Below, one piece after another: positions 36,488 to 44,508 of a DNA stretch of 64,000 nucleotides. The position numbers and the translations under genes were made by a program. The notes beneath the pieces were generated by a model that saw nothing but the letters and a program-made list of their open reading frames with translations, ran no database searches and was not told the DNA's origin. This DNA is from Xylophilus sp. GW821-FHT01B05 (GTDB lineage Bacteria > Pseudomonadota > Gammaproteobacteria > Burkholderiales > Burkholderiaceae_C): the NCBI GenBank assembly GCA_038961845.1, contig CP152408.1, positions 2,108,001 through 2,172,000 of the forward strand, in the 5' to 3' direction. Each line of letters starts with the position of its first letter. The first letter of the stretch is position 1.

Positions 36488-37513
36488 ATGTTTCTCGTTC
36501 GTTTTTCAGCGCCTGCTGCGTTGGCCGTCGCGTTCCTGGCGGGGCTGCTGGCCATGCCGCTGCAAGCGCAAGTGGCCTCCGCGCCGGCTGCGGCGGTACC
36601 GTCGTTACGGCATCCGATCTTCGTGCTGAATTCGCTGGATGCGGATGTCAGCGTCATCGATCCCGTCAGTTGGACCGAGGTGCGTCGCATTGCCACGGGC
36701 AAGGAGCCGCACCACCTCTACCTGACGCCCGACGAGCGCTCGCTGATCGTGGCCAACGCGCTCAGTGATTCGCTGACCTTTCTAGACCCAAAGACCGCCG
36801 AGGTGCAGCGCACGGTGCGCGGCATCGTTGACCCGTACCAGCTGCAGTTCTCGCCGGACATGAAGTGGTTCGTGACGGCGGCCAACCGGCTCAACCACAT
36901 CGATATCTACCGCTGGGACGGGCGTGACTTGGTGCTGGCCAAGCGTGTGGCCACGGCGCGCACGCCAAGCCATCTGTGGATCGACAGCAAGAGCCGCACG
37001 CTCTACTCGACGATGCAAGACAGCGACGAGCTGGTGGCCATCGACATGCAGACCCAGACCATCAAGTGGCGCACCGGCACCGGCCCCATGCCGGCCGACG
37101 TGTTCCTGACGCCGGATGACCGCACGCTGTTCATTGGCCTGACCGGCGGCAGCGGGGTGGAGGTGTATGACGTCTCTGGCGCTGCGCCGCGCCTGCTGAA
37201 GACGATCCCCACCGGCAAGGGCGCGCACGCCTTCCGCAGCGCGGGCGATGGGCGCCACGTTTATGTGAGCAATCGCGTGGCCAACACCATCAGCAAGCTC
37301 GACTGGCAGGAGCAAAAGGTGGTGGCCAGCTATCCCGCGCCGGGCGGGCCGGACTGCATGGATATCTCGGCTGATGGCCGCTTCATCCTGGTTACCTCGC
37401 GCTGGGCCAAGAAGCTCACCGTGATCGACACCCAGACGCGCCAGGTGGTGCGGCAGGTCAAGGTCGGAAAGTCGCCCCATGGTGTCTGGACGCTGGACCA
37501 CGCGCCGCGCTGA
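36488..37513 (+). CDS. YVTN-type beta-propeller protein, exported
   Basis: A 341-residue periplasmic or surface protein. The signal peptide ends around LAMPLQAQ. The mature protein is a seven-bladed propeller of the YVTN/PQQ-like class. Repeats of the form D-x-x-x-V-x-x-I-G-x-x-P-H are visible (IFVLNSLDADVSVID, RIATGKEPHHLYLTPDERSL, VYVSNRVANTISKLD, ILVTSRWAKKLTVIDTQ, VGKSPHGVWTL). A start 5 codons upstream (36473) is also possible. The next gene begins inside its end (35-base overlap), so the two are likely co-translated. Such propellers usually bind partners; no catalytic residues are seen. Confidence 0.85.
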   Translation: MFLVRFSAPAALAVAFLAGLLAMPLQAQVASAPAAAVPSLRHPIFVLNSLDADVSVIDPVSWTEVRRIATGKEPHHLYLTPDERSLIVANALSDSLTFLDPKTAEVQRTVRGIVDPYQLQFSPDMKWFVTAANRLNHIDIYRWDGRDLVLAKRVATARTPSHLWIDSKSRTLYSTMQDSDELVAIDMQTQTIKWRTGTGPMPADVFLTPDDRTLFIGLTGGSGVEVYDVSGAAPRLLKTIPTGKGAHAFRSAGDGRHVYVSNRVANTISKLDWQEQKVVASYPAPGGPDCMDISADGRFILVTSRWAKKLTVIDTQTRQVVRQVKVGKSPHGVWTLDHAPR

Positions 37514-38354
37514 GCGCCCGCGGCGGTTGCCGCGCCAGGCCTCCATTCTTGCAGTTGCTATTGTATTGATAGCTATATGCCGGCCTGCAGCCTGGGCTAC
37601 AGGCCAAAATGGCTCTGAAAGCTGCGGCAAGCCCGTATACCTGACCTTTGACACCGGCCACATGGCCATTGCGCCGCTCGTGGCCGACGTGCTGCGCCGG
37701 CACGACGTGAAGGTGACCTTCTTCGCGGCTGACGAGGCCACGAAGGAGGGCGATGGCAGCCTGGGCCAGCACTGGGCGCCTTGGTGGCGCGCGCGCGCCG
37801 CCGAGGGCCACGCCTTTGCCTCGCATACCTACGACCATGCCTATTGGCGCGGCGATATTCCGGCCGACGCCACGCATCCGCAGCGCTTTCGCATCCGCCC
37901 CTCCGCCGGGCCGCAGCAGGGGCGCGATCTGGTGCTGGATGCGGCGGGCTATTGCGAGGAGGTTCGCCGCTCCGAGGACCGCCTGCGCGAAGTCACGGGG
38001 CAGGCGCCCCTGCCGCTGTTCCGGGCGCCGGGCGGCAAGACGTCGCCAGCCCTGCTGGCGGCCGCGCGCAGTTGTGGCTATGCCCATGTCGGCTGGGCGC
38101 CTGCAGGCTTTCTGGGCGATGAGCTGCCGAGCGAGCGCTTCAGCAACCAGGCCCTGCTGGACAAGGCCTTGCGCGACATCCGGCCCGGCGACATCTTGCT
38201 GGCCCACCTGGGCATCTGGTCGCGCAAGGACCCCTGGGCACCGGCCGTGCTGGAGCCCCTGATCGTTGGCCTGCAGGCCAAGGGTTTTTGTTTTGCCACG
38301 CTGCGGGAGCACCCGGACTACCGCGCCTGGATCGCCCAGCATCCCCCACGCTGA
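37479..38354 (+). CDS. Polysaccharide deacetylase family protein with repeat-derived signal peptide
   Basis: A 291-residue NodB-domain protein. After about 20 basic residues comes a hydrophobic run SILAVAIVLIAIC and a cleavage-like AWA; this stretch is encoded by repeat copy F. Motif 1 is LTFDTGH, where the usual second Asp (metal ligand in TFDDG) is Thr; motif 2 HTYDH and motif 3 RAPGGK are intact. Family members remove N- or O-acetyl groups from cell-wall or capsule sugars outside the cytoplasm. The changed motif 1 leaves activity uncertain. It overlaps the propeller gene by 35 bases, and its stop overlaps the next start (TGATG). Confidence 0.82.
   Translation: MVSGRWTTRRAERPRRLPRQASILAVAIVLIAICRPAAWATGQNGSESCGKPVYLTFDTGHMAIAPLVADVLRRHDVKVTFFAADEATKEGDGSLGQHWAPWWRARAAEGHAFASHTYDHAYWRGDIPADATHPQRFRIRPSAGPQQGRDLVLDAAGYCEEVRRSEDRLREVTGQAPLPLFRAPGGKTSPALLAAARSCGYAHVGWAPAGFLGDELPSERFSNQALLDKALRDIRPGDILLAHLGIWSRKDPWAPAVLEPLIVGLQAKGFCFATLREHPDYRAWIAQHPPR
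37546..37616 (-). repeat. Dispersed palindromic repeat, copy F, inside the deacetylase signal peptide
   Basis: A 71 bp copy in the opposite orientation to the others. On the minus strand it contains CATTTTGGCCTGTAGCCCAG and ATATAGCTATCAATACAAT. It is read in frame on the plus strand as the hydrophobic signal segment of the gene at 37479. Confidence 0.78.
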
Positions 38355-39334
38355 TGGAATTTTTGTCGAACACTTTCGCTTTGGCCCAACAGTGGCTGTT
38401 CGAAACCCTGGTGCAGCCGGCGATGTTTGCACTGGGCCTGGCCAGCCTGCTGGAAGACGGCTATGACGCCACCGGCTGGCTGCTGGTCGGCCTGCTGCAG
38501 ATCACGGTGCTGCTGGCGGTGATCGGGCCGCTGCAGCGCTGGCGCCCAGTTGAGCCAGTGCAGGACCGGGCGGCGATCCGGGTCGACATTCTCTATACCT
38601 TGCTGCACCGGCTGGGTCTGTTCCGGGTGGCGCTGTTCTTCCTGGTGGACCCGTTCTTTGACGAGTGGTTTGGCACACTGCGGGTGCAGGGCCTGAGCAC
38701 CTTCCACCTGGATGAGGTCTGGCCTGGCGTGACGGATCAGCCCTTGTTCAGCCTGCTGCTCTACCTGCTGGCCTTCGACTTCCTGGAGTACTGGATCCAC
38801 CGCGGCCAGCACCAACTGAACTGGTGGTGGCAACTGCATGCGCTGCACCATTCGCAGCGGCAGATGACGATGTGGAGCGACAACCGCAACCACCTGCTGG
38901 ATTCATTGCTGCATGACTGCATCGTCGTGGTGGTGGCGCAACTGATCGGCATCGCGCCGGGGCAGTTCGTGGCCGTGGTGGCCATCATGCAACTGAGCGA
39001 GAACTTCCAGCATGCCAACCTGCGCCTGTGGTTTGGTAGCGTGGGCGAGCGGCTGTGGGTCAGCCCGCGCTTTCACCGATTGCACCACAGCATAGGCATT
39101 GGCCATGAGACGGTGGACCAGTCCGGCCGTCGCCGGCTCGGTGGCCGCAATTTCGGCGTATTGCTGCCTTGGTGGGACATGCTGTTTGGCACCGCCAACT
39201 TCGATCATCGCTACGACCCCACCGGCATCCGCGACCAAGTCGAGCCGAACGCTGCGGGGCAAATACGCGACTACGGGCGCGGCTTCTGGGCCCAGCAGTG
39301 GCTGGGCCTGAAGCGACTGCTGGGCCGGGGCTGA
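38354..39334 (+). CDS. Sterol desaturase / fatty acid hydroxylase family protein
   Basis: A 326-residue membrane protein with about six hydrophobic segments. It carries the histidine clusters of the di-iron hydroxylase family: HRGQH (in FLEYWIHRGQH), HALHH and HRLHH. Such enzymes oxidise lipid C-H bonds at the membrane using O2 and electron donors. The lipid substrate is unknown. The start ATG overlaps the upstream TGA. The tight spacing with the deacetylase and the following EI24-like gene suggests one operon from 36488 to at least 40161. Confidence 0.87.
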   Translation: MEFLSNTFALAQQWLFETLVQPAMFALGLASLLEDGYDATGWLLVGLLQITVLLAVIGPLQRWRPVEPVQDRAAIRVDILYTLLHRLGLFRVALFFLVDPFFDEWFGTLRVQGLSTFHLDEVWPGVTDQPLFSLLLYLLAFDFLEYWIHRGQHQLNWWWQLHALHHSQRQMTMWSDNRNHLLDSLLHDCIVVVVAQLIGIAPGQFVAVVAIMQLSENFQHANLRLWFGSVGERLWVSPRFHRLHHSIGIGHETVDQSGRRRLGGRNFGVLLPWWDMLFGTANFDHRYDPTGIRDQVEPNAAGQIRDYGRGFWAQQWLGLKRLLGRG

Positions 39335-39339
39335 ACAGC

Positions 39340-40161
39340 ATGCAAGGCGTGTTCGACGCTTTCCGGCGGGCCTTGGCCGACTGCCTGCAGCCGCGGGTGT
39401 TGGCGCTGTCGTTGCTGCCTTTGTTTGCCATCGTGGCGGGCGCTTGGTTGCTGGGCCATTTCTACTGGGAGGGCGCAGTGGCGTGGACCAGCGCCTGGCT
39501 TACCGGCGCAGGCCTGCTGCAAGATTTCTGGGCCTGGCTGCGGGGAATGGGCATGGGCCGTGCCGATGCCATGCTGGCGCCGCTGCTGGTGGTACTGGCC
39601 GTGCTGCCGCTGGTCATACTGGCCGCGCTGCTGGTGGTGGCGCTGGCCATGACGCCGGCCTTGCTCGGGCTGGTGGCCGGGCGGCGTTTCCCGCAACTGG
39701 AACGGCGCCGTGGCGCCTCTTTTGTGCAGAGCCTGCTGTGGTCGGTTGGCTCCACGCTGGCGGCGCTTGTTGCGCTGGTGCTGTCGGTGCCGCTCTGGCT
39801 GGTGCCGCCGCTGATCCTGGTGCTGCCGCCGCTGATCTGGGGCTGGCTCACCTACCGGGTCATGGCCTTTGATGCACTGGCAGCGCATGCAAGCACTGAA
39901 GAGCGCCGAGCCATCTTCCGCCGCCACGGCGGTCGGTTGTTGGCGATGGGCATCATCTGCGGCTACCTGGGCGCGGCGCCAGGCGTGGTGTGGTTGTCGG
40001 GCGCGCTGTTTGTGGCCTTGCTGCTGCCGCTCACCCTCGTTGCCGTCTGGATCTACACCATGGTGTTTGCCTTCTCTGCACTTTGGTTTCTGCACTACTG
40101 CCTGGCCGCGCTGCAAGAGCTGCGCGCGTACGGAGTGCAGTCACTGAACGGACGGCCGTAG
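39340..40161 (+). CDS. EI24/CysZ-like membrane protein
   Basis: A 273-residue integral membrane protein with about six helices, starting MQGVFDAFRRALADCLQPRV. The GWLTYRVMAFDALAAHAS segment, followed by ERRAIFRRHGGRLLAMG, is typical of the EI24 (CysZ-like) domain in proteobacteria. CysZ takes up sulfate, but the many EI24 homologues in Burkholderiales are not functionally tested. It follows the hydroxylase gene by 5 bases. A distinct sulfate role is not supported by neighbours. Confidence 0.75.
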   Translation: MQGVFDAFRRALADCLQPRVLALSLLPLFAIVAGAWLLGHFYWEGAVAWTSAWLTGAGLLQDFWAWLRGMGMGRADAMLAPLLVVLAVLPLVILAALLVVALAMTPALLGLVAGRRFPQLERRRGASFVQSLLWSVGSTLAALVALVLSVPLWLVPPLILVLPPLIWGWLTYRVMAFDALAAHASTEERRAIFRRHGGRLLAMGIICGYLGAAPGVVWLSGALFVALLLPLTLVAVWIYTMVFAFSALWFLHYCLAALQELRAYGVQSLNGRP

Positions 40162-40177
40162 CGGCTACGATGGCTGA

Positions 40178-41071
40178 ATGAATCAGCCAAAGACGCCCCC
40201 GATCACCCCCACGACCCATTCCCCGGCCCACCAGCCGCGCCCGGCGCTGGAGGGGCCGCCCGTATTCGGGCTGGTCATCGTCGGCGATGAAATCCTGTCG
40301 GGCAAGCGCGCCGACAAGCACATGCCCAAGCTGATCGAATTGCTCGGCGCACGCGGGCTGCAGCTGTCCTGGGCCGAGTACGTGGGCGATGCGCCTGACC
40401 GCATCACGGCCACGCTGGCGCGAGCCTTTGCCACGTCGGACGTGGTGTTTTCTTGTGGCGGCATTGGCGCCACGCCGGACGACCACACGCGGCAATGCGC
40501 CGCACGCGCACTCGGCGAGCCGCTGCGCCTGCACCCTGAGGCCGAGGCCTTGATCCGTGAGCGCATGCAGGACACGGCACGTGAGCAAGGCATCGCCTAC
40601 GAGCCAGACCGCCACGACAACGTGCACCGGCTGAACATGGGCGTGTTCCCTGAGCACGCCCGCATCATTCCCAATCCCTACAACAAGATCCCGGGCTTCA
40701 GCTGCCACGGTGCCGGAGGCGGCAGCGTGCATTTCGTGCCGGGCTTTCCGGTAATGGCCTGGCCGATGATGGAATGGGTGCTGGACCAGCACTACAGCCA
40801 TCTGCATCAGTTGCACACGCAGCTCGAACGCTCGGTGGTGATCTTTGGTTCGATGGAGGCGGCGCTCACGCCGCTGATGGAGCAGATCGAGGCGCAGCAC
40901 CCCAAGGTCAAGGTCTTCAGCCTGCCCAGCGTGGACCATGCGGAATACGGGCGCCATATCGAGCTGGGCGTCAAAGGCCCGGAAGAGGCGGTGAACCTTG
41001 CCTACCCGGCCCTGCGGCAGGGCCTGGAAAGCTTCGATCTGAAGTTTGGCCCTGAATTGGTGCGTCCTTGA
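40178..41071 (+). CDS. MoaB/Mog-domain protein (CinA-N-like, competence/damage-inducible type)
   Basis: A 297-residue cytoplasmic protein. After a Pro-rich 28-residue lead, the molybdopterin-binding fold begins: VIVGDEILSGKRADKHMPKL, VFSCGGIGATPDDHTRQCAA, LNMGVFPEHARIIPNPYNK. This is the N-terminal domain of CinA-type proteins without the pyrazine-cleaving C-terminal part. Relatives carry names such as competence-damage protein A or molybdopterin-binding protein; the true reaction is unproven. It starts 17 bases after the EI24 gene. Its TGA overlaps the first base region of the NtrC-like sites for glnA. Confidence 0.82.
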   Translation: MNQPKTPPITPTTHSPAHQPRPALEGPPVFGLVIVGDEILSGKRADKHMPKLIELLGARGLQLSWAEYVGDAPDRITATLARAFATSDVVFSCGGIGATPDDHTRQCAARALGEPLRLHPEAEALIRERMQDTAREQGIAYEPDRHDNVHRLNMGVFPEHARIIPNPYNKIPGFSCHGAGGGSVHFVPGFPVMAWPMMEWVLDQHYSHLHQLHTQLERSVVIFGSMEAALTPLMEQIEAQHPKVKVFSLPSVDHAEYGRHIELGVKGPEEAVNLAYPALRQGLESFDLKFGPELVRP

Positions 41072-41114
41072 TGCATTATTTTGGTGCAACCCTTGTTTGC
41101 ACCAATGTGGGTCA
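41072..41114 (+). promoter_or_regulatory. Two NtrC-like enhancer sites upstream of glnA
   Basis: Site 1 is TGCATTATTTTGGTGCA (41072-41088) and site 2 is TGCACCAATGTGGGTCA (41098-41114). Both resemble the NtrC dyad TGCACY-N5-TGGTGCA. Their centres are about 26 bp apart and lie 140-175 bases before the sigma-54 start, the usual enhancer position. Confidence 0.75.
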
Positions 41115-41225
41115 TTCTCTTGGCGCGCCTCATGTAAACCTTGGTTGGCAGGGCGCGGCTGTCCCAAACCCCTGTCGCGGCAAGGCAGAATAGCGGGTTG
41201 CACAGACATCGGCCATGCACCACGT

Positions 41226-41244
41226 TTGGCACAGAAACTGCATT
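41226..41244 (+). promoter_or_regulatory. Sigma-54 promoter of glnA
   Basis: TTGGCACAGAAACTGCATT matches the RpoN consensus with GG at 41228-41229, ten bases, then GC at 41240-41241. The predicted start is near 41253, giving a leader of about 40 bases before glnA. Confidence 0.88.
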
Positions 41245-41293
41245 CCTACCCCTGTCGCATTTTGTTCAACGCGCATTCAACTGGAGATTCTTG

Positions 41294-42709
41294 ATGGCTA
41301 AGACCGTCGCAGACGTGATGAAGATGGTGAAGGAAAACGAAGTCAAGTTTGTTGACTTCCGTTTCACTGACACCCGTGGCAAGGAACAGCACGTCACCGT
41401 GCCCGTGTCGCACTTCGACGAAGACAAGTTCAGCTCGGGCCATGCATTCGACGGTTCGTCCATCGCAGGCTGGAAGGGCATCGAAGCCTCGGACATGTTG
41501 CTCATGCCCGATCCGAACACCGCCAACCTCGACCCCTTCTTTGAAGAAACCACGTTGCTGCTCTCTTGCGACGTGCTCGAGCCGGGCGACGGCAAGGCCT
41601 ACGACCGCGATCCGCGTTCCATCGCCAAGCGCGCAGAAGCCTACCTGAAGGCCTCCGGCCTGGGCGACACCGCTTTCTTCGGTCCGGAACCCGAATTCTT
41701 CATCTTCGACGGCATCCGTTGGGGCAATGACATGTCGGGCTGCTTCTACAAGATCGACGAGTACGAAGCTCCCTGGAACACCGGCGCCAAGATCGAAGGC
41801 GGCAACAAGGGCCACCGCCCGACCGTCAAGGGCGGCTACTTCCCGGTGCCCCCGGTCGACAGCACGCAAGACATGCGCGCCGAGATGTCCCTGATCCTTG
41901 AATCCCTGGGCATTCCCGTTGAAGTGTTCCACCACGAAGTGGCGGGCGCTGGCCAGAACGAAATCGGCACCAAGTTCAGCACGCTGGTGCAGCGCGCCGA
42001 CTGGACCCAACTGCTGAAGTACGTGGTGCAGAACGTGGCCCACGCCTACGGCAAGACGGCTACCTTCATGCCCAAGCCACTGGTTGGCGACAACGGCTCC
42101 GGCATGCACGTGCACCAGTCCATCTGGAAGGACGGCAAGAACCTGTTCGCAGGCGACGGCTACGCCGGCCTGTCGGAATTCGCGCTGCACTACATCGGCG
42201 GCATCATCAAGCACGCCCGTGCCCTGAACGCCATCACCAACCCTGGCACCAACAGCTACAAGCGCCTGGTGCCCGGCTTCGAAGCCCCGGTGAAGCTGGC
42301 CTACTCGGCCAAGAACCGCTCGGCCTCGATCCGTATCCCTTACGTTGCCAACCCGAAGGGCCGCCGCATCGAAGCGCGCTTCCCCGATCCGTTGTCCAAC
42401 CCGTACCTGTGCTTCTCGGCCCTGATGATGGCCGGCCTGGACGGCGTGGAAAACAAGATCGATCCGGGCGAAGCCGCGACCAAGGATCTGTACCATCTGC
42501 CGCCGGAAGAAGACGCGCTGGTGCCGACCGTCTGCCACAGCCTGGACCAGGCGCTCGAGTACCTCGACAAGGACCGTGCCTTCCTGACCAAGGGTGGTGT
42601 GTTCACCGACTCCATGCTCGACGCCTACATCGAGCTGAAGATGGGCGAAGTCACGCGTCTGCGCATGGCTACCCACCCGGTCGAGTACGACATGTACTAC
42701 TCGCTGTAA
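41294..42709 (+). CDS. glnA: Glutamine synthetase, type I
   Basis: A 471-residue enzyme that makes glutamine from glutamate and ammonia; it forms a dodecamer. [19 protein letters not shown] begins the standard proteobacterial start. Metal- and substrate-site motifs are visible: [44 protein letters not shown], and the adenylylation loop [10 protein letters not shown] with the Tyr modified by GlnE. The frame remains open to 41141 but the sigma-54 promoter lies within that stretch, fixing the start at 41294. It is followed by a terminator, then ntrB and ntrC. Nitrogen-dependent control is expected from the upstream sites. Confidence 0.98.
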   Translation: MAKTVADVMKMVKENEVKFVDFRFTDTRGKEQHVTVPVSHFDEDKFSSGHAFDGSSIAGWKGIEASDMLLMPDPNTANLDPFFEETTLLLSCDVLEPGDGKAYDRDPRSIAKRAEAYLKASGLGDTAFFGPEPEFFIFDGIRWGNDMSGCFYKIDEYEAPWNTGAKIEGGNKGHRPTVKGGYFPVPPVDSTQDMRAEMSLILESLGIPVEVFHHEVAGAGQNEIGTKFSTLVQRADWTQLLKYVVQNVAHAYGKTATFMPKPLVGDNGSGMHVHQSIWKDGKNLFAGDGYAGLSEFALHYIGGIIKHARALNAITNPGTNSYKRLVPGFEAPVKLAYSAKNRSASIRIPYVANPKGRRIEARFPDPLSNPYLCFSALMMAGLDGVENKIDPGEAATKDLYHLPPEEDALVPTVCHSLDQALEYLDKDRAFLTKGGVFTDSMLDAYIELKMGEVTRLRMATHPVEYDMYYSL

Positions 42710-42727
42710 TCCTGCTTACGGCAAGAT

Positions 42728-42756
42728 CAAAAGGCGGCTTCGGCCGCCTTTTTTCA
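42728..42756 (+). terminator. Intrinsic terminator after glnA
   Basis: AAGGCGGC, loop, GCCGCCTT, with a run of six T. It lies 20 bases after the glnA stop and separates glnA from the next three genes. Confidence 0.9.
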
Positions 42757-42874
42757 TTTCTTCGGCATTGCTGGTTCTTGGCGGCTTTGCATGGCTTTTG
42801 TGTGTGCCGACAAGGATTTGCACGATACTGGCGAACTTCTCCGGCTGGGGCCCAGGCCCTTCAGCAGATACTGC

Positions 42875-43384
42875 ATGACACACCCTTTTCTTGTCTCCCT
42901 TGTCGCTGCCGCAGCGGTGCTGGCGGGCCTTCCGGCCGTGGCCCAGGACCGTATCTACCGTTGTGGCAATGAGTACACCAACAACGCTGCCAGCGCCAAG
43001 CAGCGTGGCTGCAAACTGGTCGAGGGCGGCAACATCACCATCATCCAGGGCACTCGGCCGGCAGCGTCGAGCGGCGGTGGCGGCAGTAGCAGCAGTGTGG
43101 TTACCGCGCCGTCCAACGCCCCGCGCGTCGATGTATCCGAGCAGCGAGCCCGCGACTCGGATGCCCGCGCCATTCTGGAAGGCGAACTGCGCCGTGCCGA
43201 AGCGCGGCAGACGGACCTGGTACGCCAGTACAACAACGGCCAGCCCCAGCGGCAGCCATCCGAGGCCGGGGATGACGGGCGCTATCGCGACCGTGTTGCC
43301 GAGCTGAAGGCCAGTGTGGCGCGCAACGAGGCCGACATTGCCGGCATCAAGCGCGAGATAGCGAGGCTACCGTCGTCACGATGA
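42875..43384 (+). CDS. Small exported protein (DUF4124-like N-terminus), function unknown
   Basis: A 169-residue protein with a signal peptide ending near LPAVAQ. The mature start DRIYRCGNEYTNNAASAKQR resembles short DUF4124-type exported proteins (two Cys, aromatic YRCG segment). A Gly/Ser linker follows, then a charged helix (residues about 85-165) that could form a coiled coil (RARDSDARAILEGELRRAEA). It sits between glnA and ntrB, and the ntrB start overlaps its end (ATGA), so it may be co-expressed with the sensor. I do not know its function. Confidence 0.75.
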   Translation: MTHPFLVSLVAAAAVLAGLPAVAQDRIYRCGNEYTNNAASAKQRGCKLVEGGNITIIQGTRPAASSGGGGSSSSVVTAPSNAPRVDVSEQRARDSDARAILEGELRRAEARQTDLVRQYNNGQPQRQPSEAGDDGRYRDRVAELKASVARNEADIAGIKREIARLPSSR

Positions 43385-44472
43385 ATTTACGCTTGCCCGG
43401 AGTGCCCAAGCTCGCTTCGCGCGCGGCGCGCTACAAAGCCTTCGACCTGCTGGCCACGCTAGTGGCGGTGGTGCGCACCGATGGCTCGGTCATCTTTGCC
43501 AACGCGGCGTTGGAAGACGCCATCGGCATCTCGCGCCGGACCATACAGGGCACGCCCTTCAGCGACTTCTTCACCGAGCCGCATATCCTGCGCAACGCGC
43601 TTGAGGGGGCGGCCGACAACGAGTTCTCTGCGTTGCGCTACGAAGCCTTGGTGCGGCGTGCCAACCAGGAGACCTTCCCGGTCCATGTGATCGTGGCCCA
43701 GACCGAGCGCCGCGGCGAGACCATCGTCGAGTTGCTGCCATTGGAGCTGCAGGCCAAGCAGGACCGCGAAGAGCGCCTGATCGACCAGGCGCAGGCCAAC
43801 AAGGAACTGATCCGCAATCTGGCCCATGAGATCAAGAACCCATTGGGTGGCATCCGTGGTGCGGCGCAGCTGCTGCAGATGGAGATCGAGTCGCGCGACC
43901 TGATCGAGTACACCCAGGTCATCATCCACGAGGCCGACCGGCTGCAGACATTGGTGGACCGTCTGCTGGCGCCGCACCGTCGGCCGCATGTGGTGGGTGA
44001 CGTCAACATCCACGAGGTCTGCGAGCGAGTGCGCTCGCTGATCATGGCCGAATTCCCGCGCGGGCTGCGGGTGGTGCGCGACTACGACACCTCGATCCCG
44101 GAGTTTCGCGGTGACCGAGAGCAACTGATCCAGGCCGTGCTCAACATCACGCACAACGCGGCGCAGGCCCTGGCCGAACGCATTGCCGAGGGCGATGCGC
44201 AGATCGTTCTGCGCTCGCGCATCGCACGCCAGATCACTTTCGGCAAGCAGCGCTACCGACTGGCATTGGAATTGCATGTCATCGATAACGGGCCCGGCGT
44301 GCCGGACTCGATCAAGGACCGTATCTTCTACCCGCTGGTGTCGGGACGGGAGGGCGGCTCCGGCCTGGGGCTGACGCTGGCACAGACTTTTGTCCAGCAG
44401 CACCATGGCCTGATCGAGTGCGACAGTGTCCCGGGGAGGACGGATTTCAAGTTATTGATCCCGTTGCCCTGA
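43381..44472 (+). CDS. glnL: Nitrogen regulation sensor histidine kinase NtrB
   Basis: A 363-residue cytoplasmic kinase. An N-terminal PAS domain (residues about 15-115, DLLATLVAVVRTDGSVIFAN) is followed by the phosphoacceptor His149 in NLAHEIKNPLGGIRGAAQLL. The ATPase domain has the N-box NITHNAAQALAE, G1-box VIDNGPGVPD and G2-box GREGGSGLGLTLAQ. Together with PII it phosphorylates or dephosphorylates NtrC according to nitrogen supply. It has no membrane helices. It overlaps the preceding gene by four bases. Confidence 0.96.
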   Translation: MNLRLPGVPKLASRAARYKAFDLLATLVAVVRTDGSVIFANAALEDAIGISRRTIQGTPFSDFFTEPHILRNALEGAADNEFSALRYEALVRRANQETFPVHVIVAQTERRGETIVELLPLELQAKQDREERLIDQAQANKELIRNLAHEIKNPLGGIRGAAQLLQMEIESRDLIEYTQVIIHEADRLQTLVDRLLAPHRRPHVVGDVNIHEVCERVRSLIMAEFPRGLRVVRDYDTSIPEFRGDREQLIQAVLNITHNAAQALAERIAEGDAQIVLRSRIARQITFGKQRYRLALELHVIDNGPGVPDSIKDRIFYPLVSGREGGSGLGLTLAQTFVQQHHGLIECDSVPGRTDFKLLIPLP

Positions 44473-44508
44473 CATCCATAACAAACTGACCTGAGGTAAG
44501 CGCAAGAC

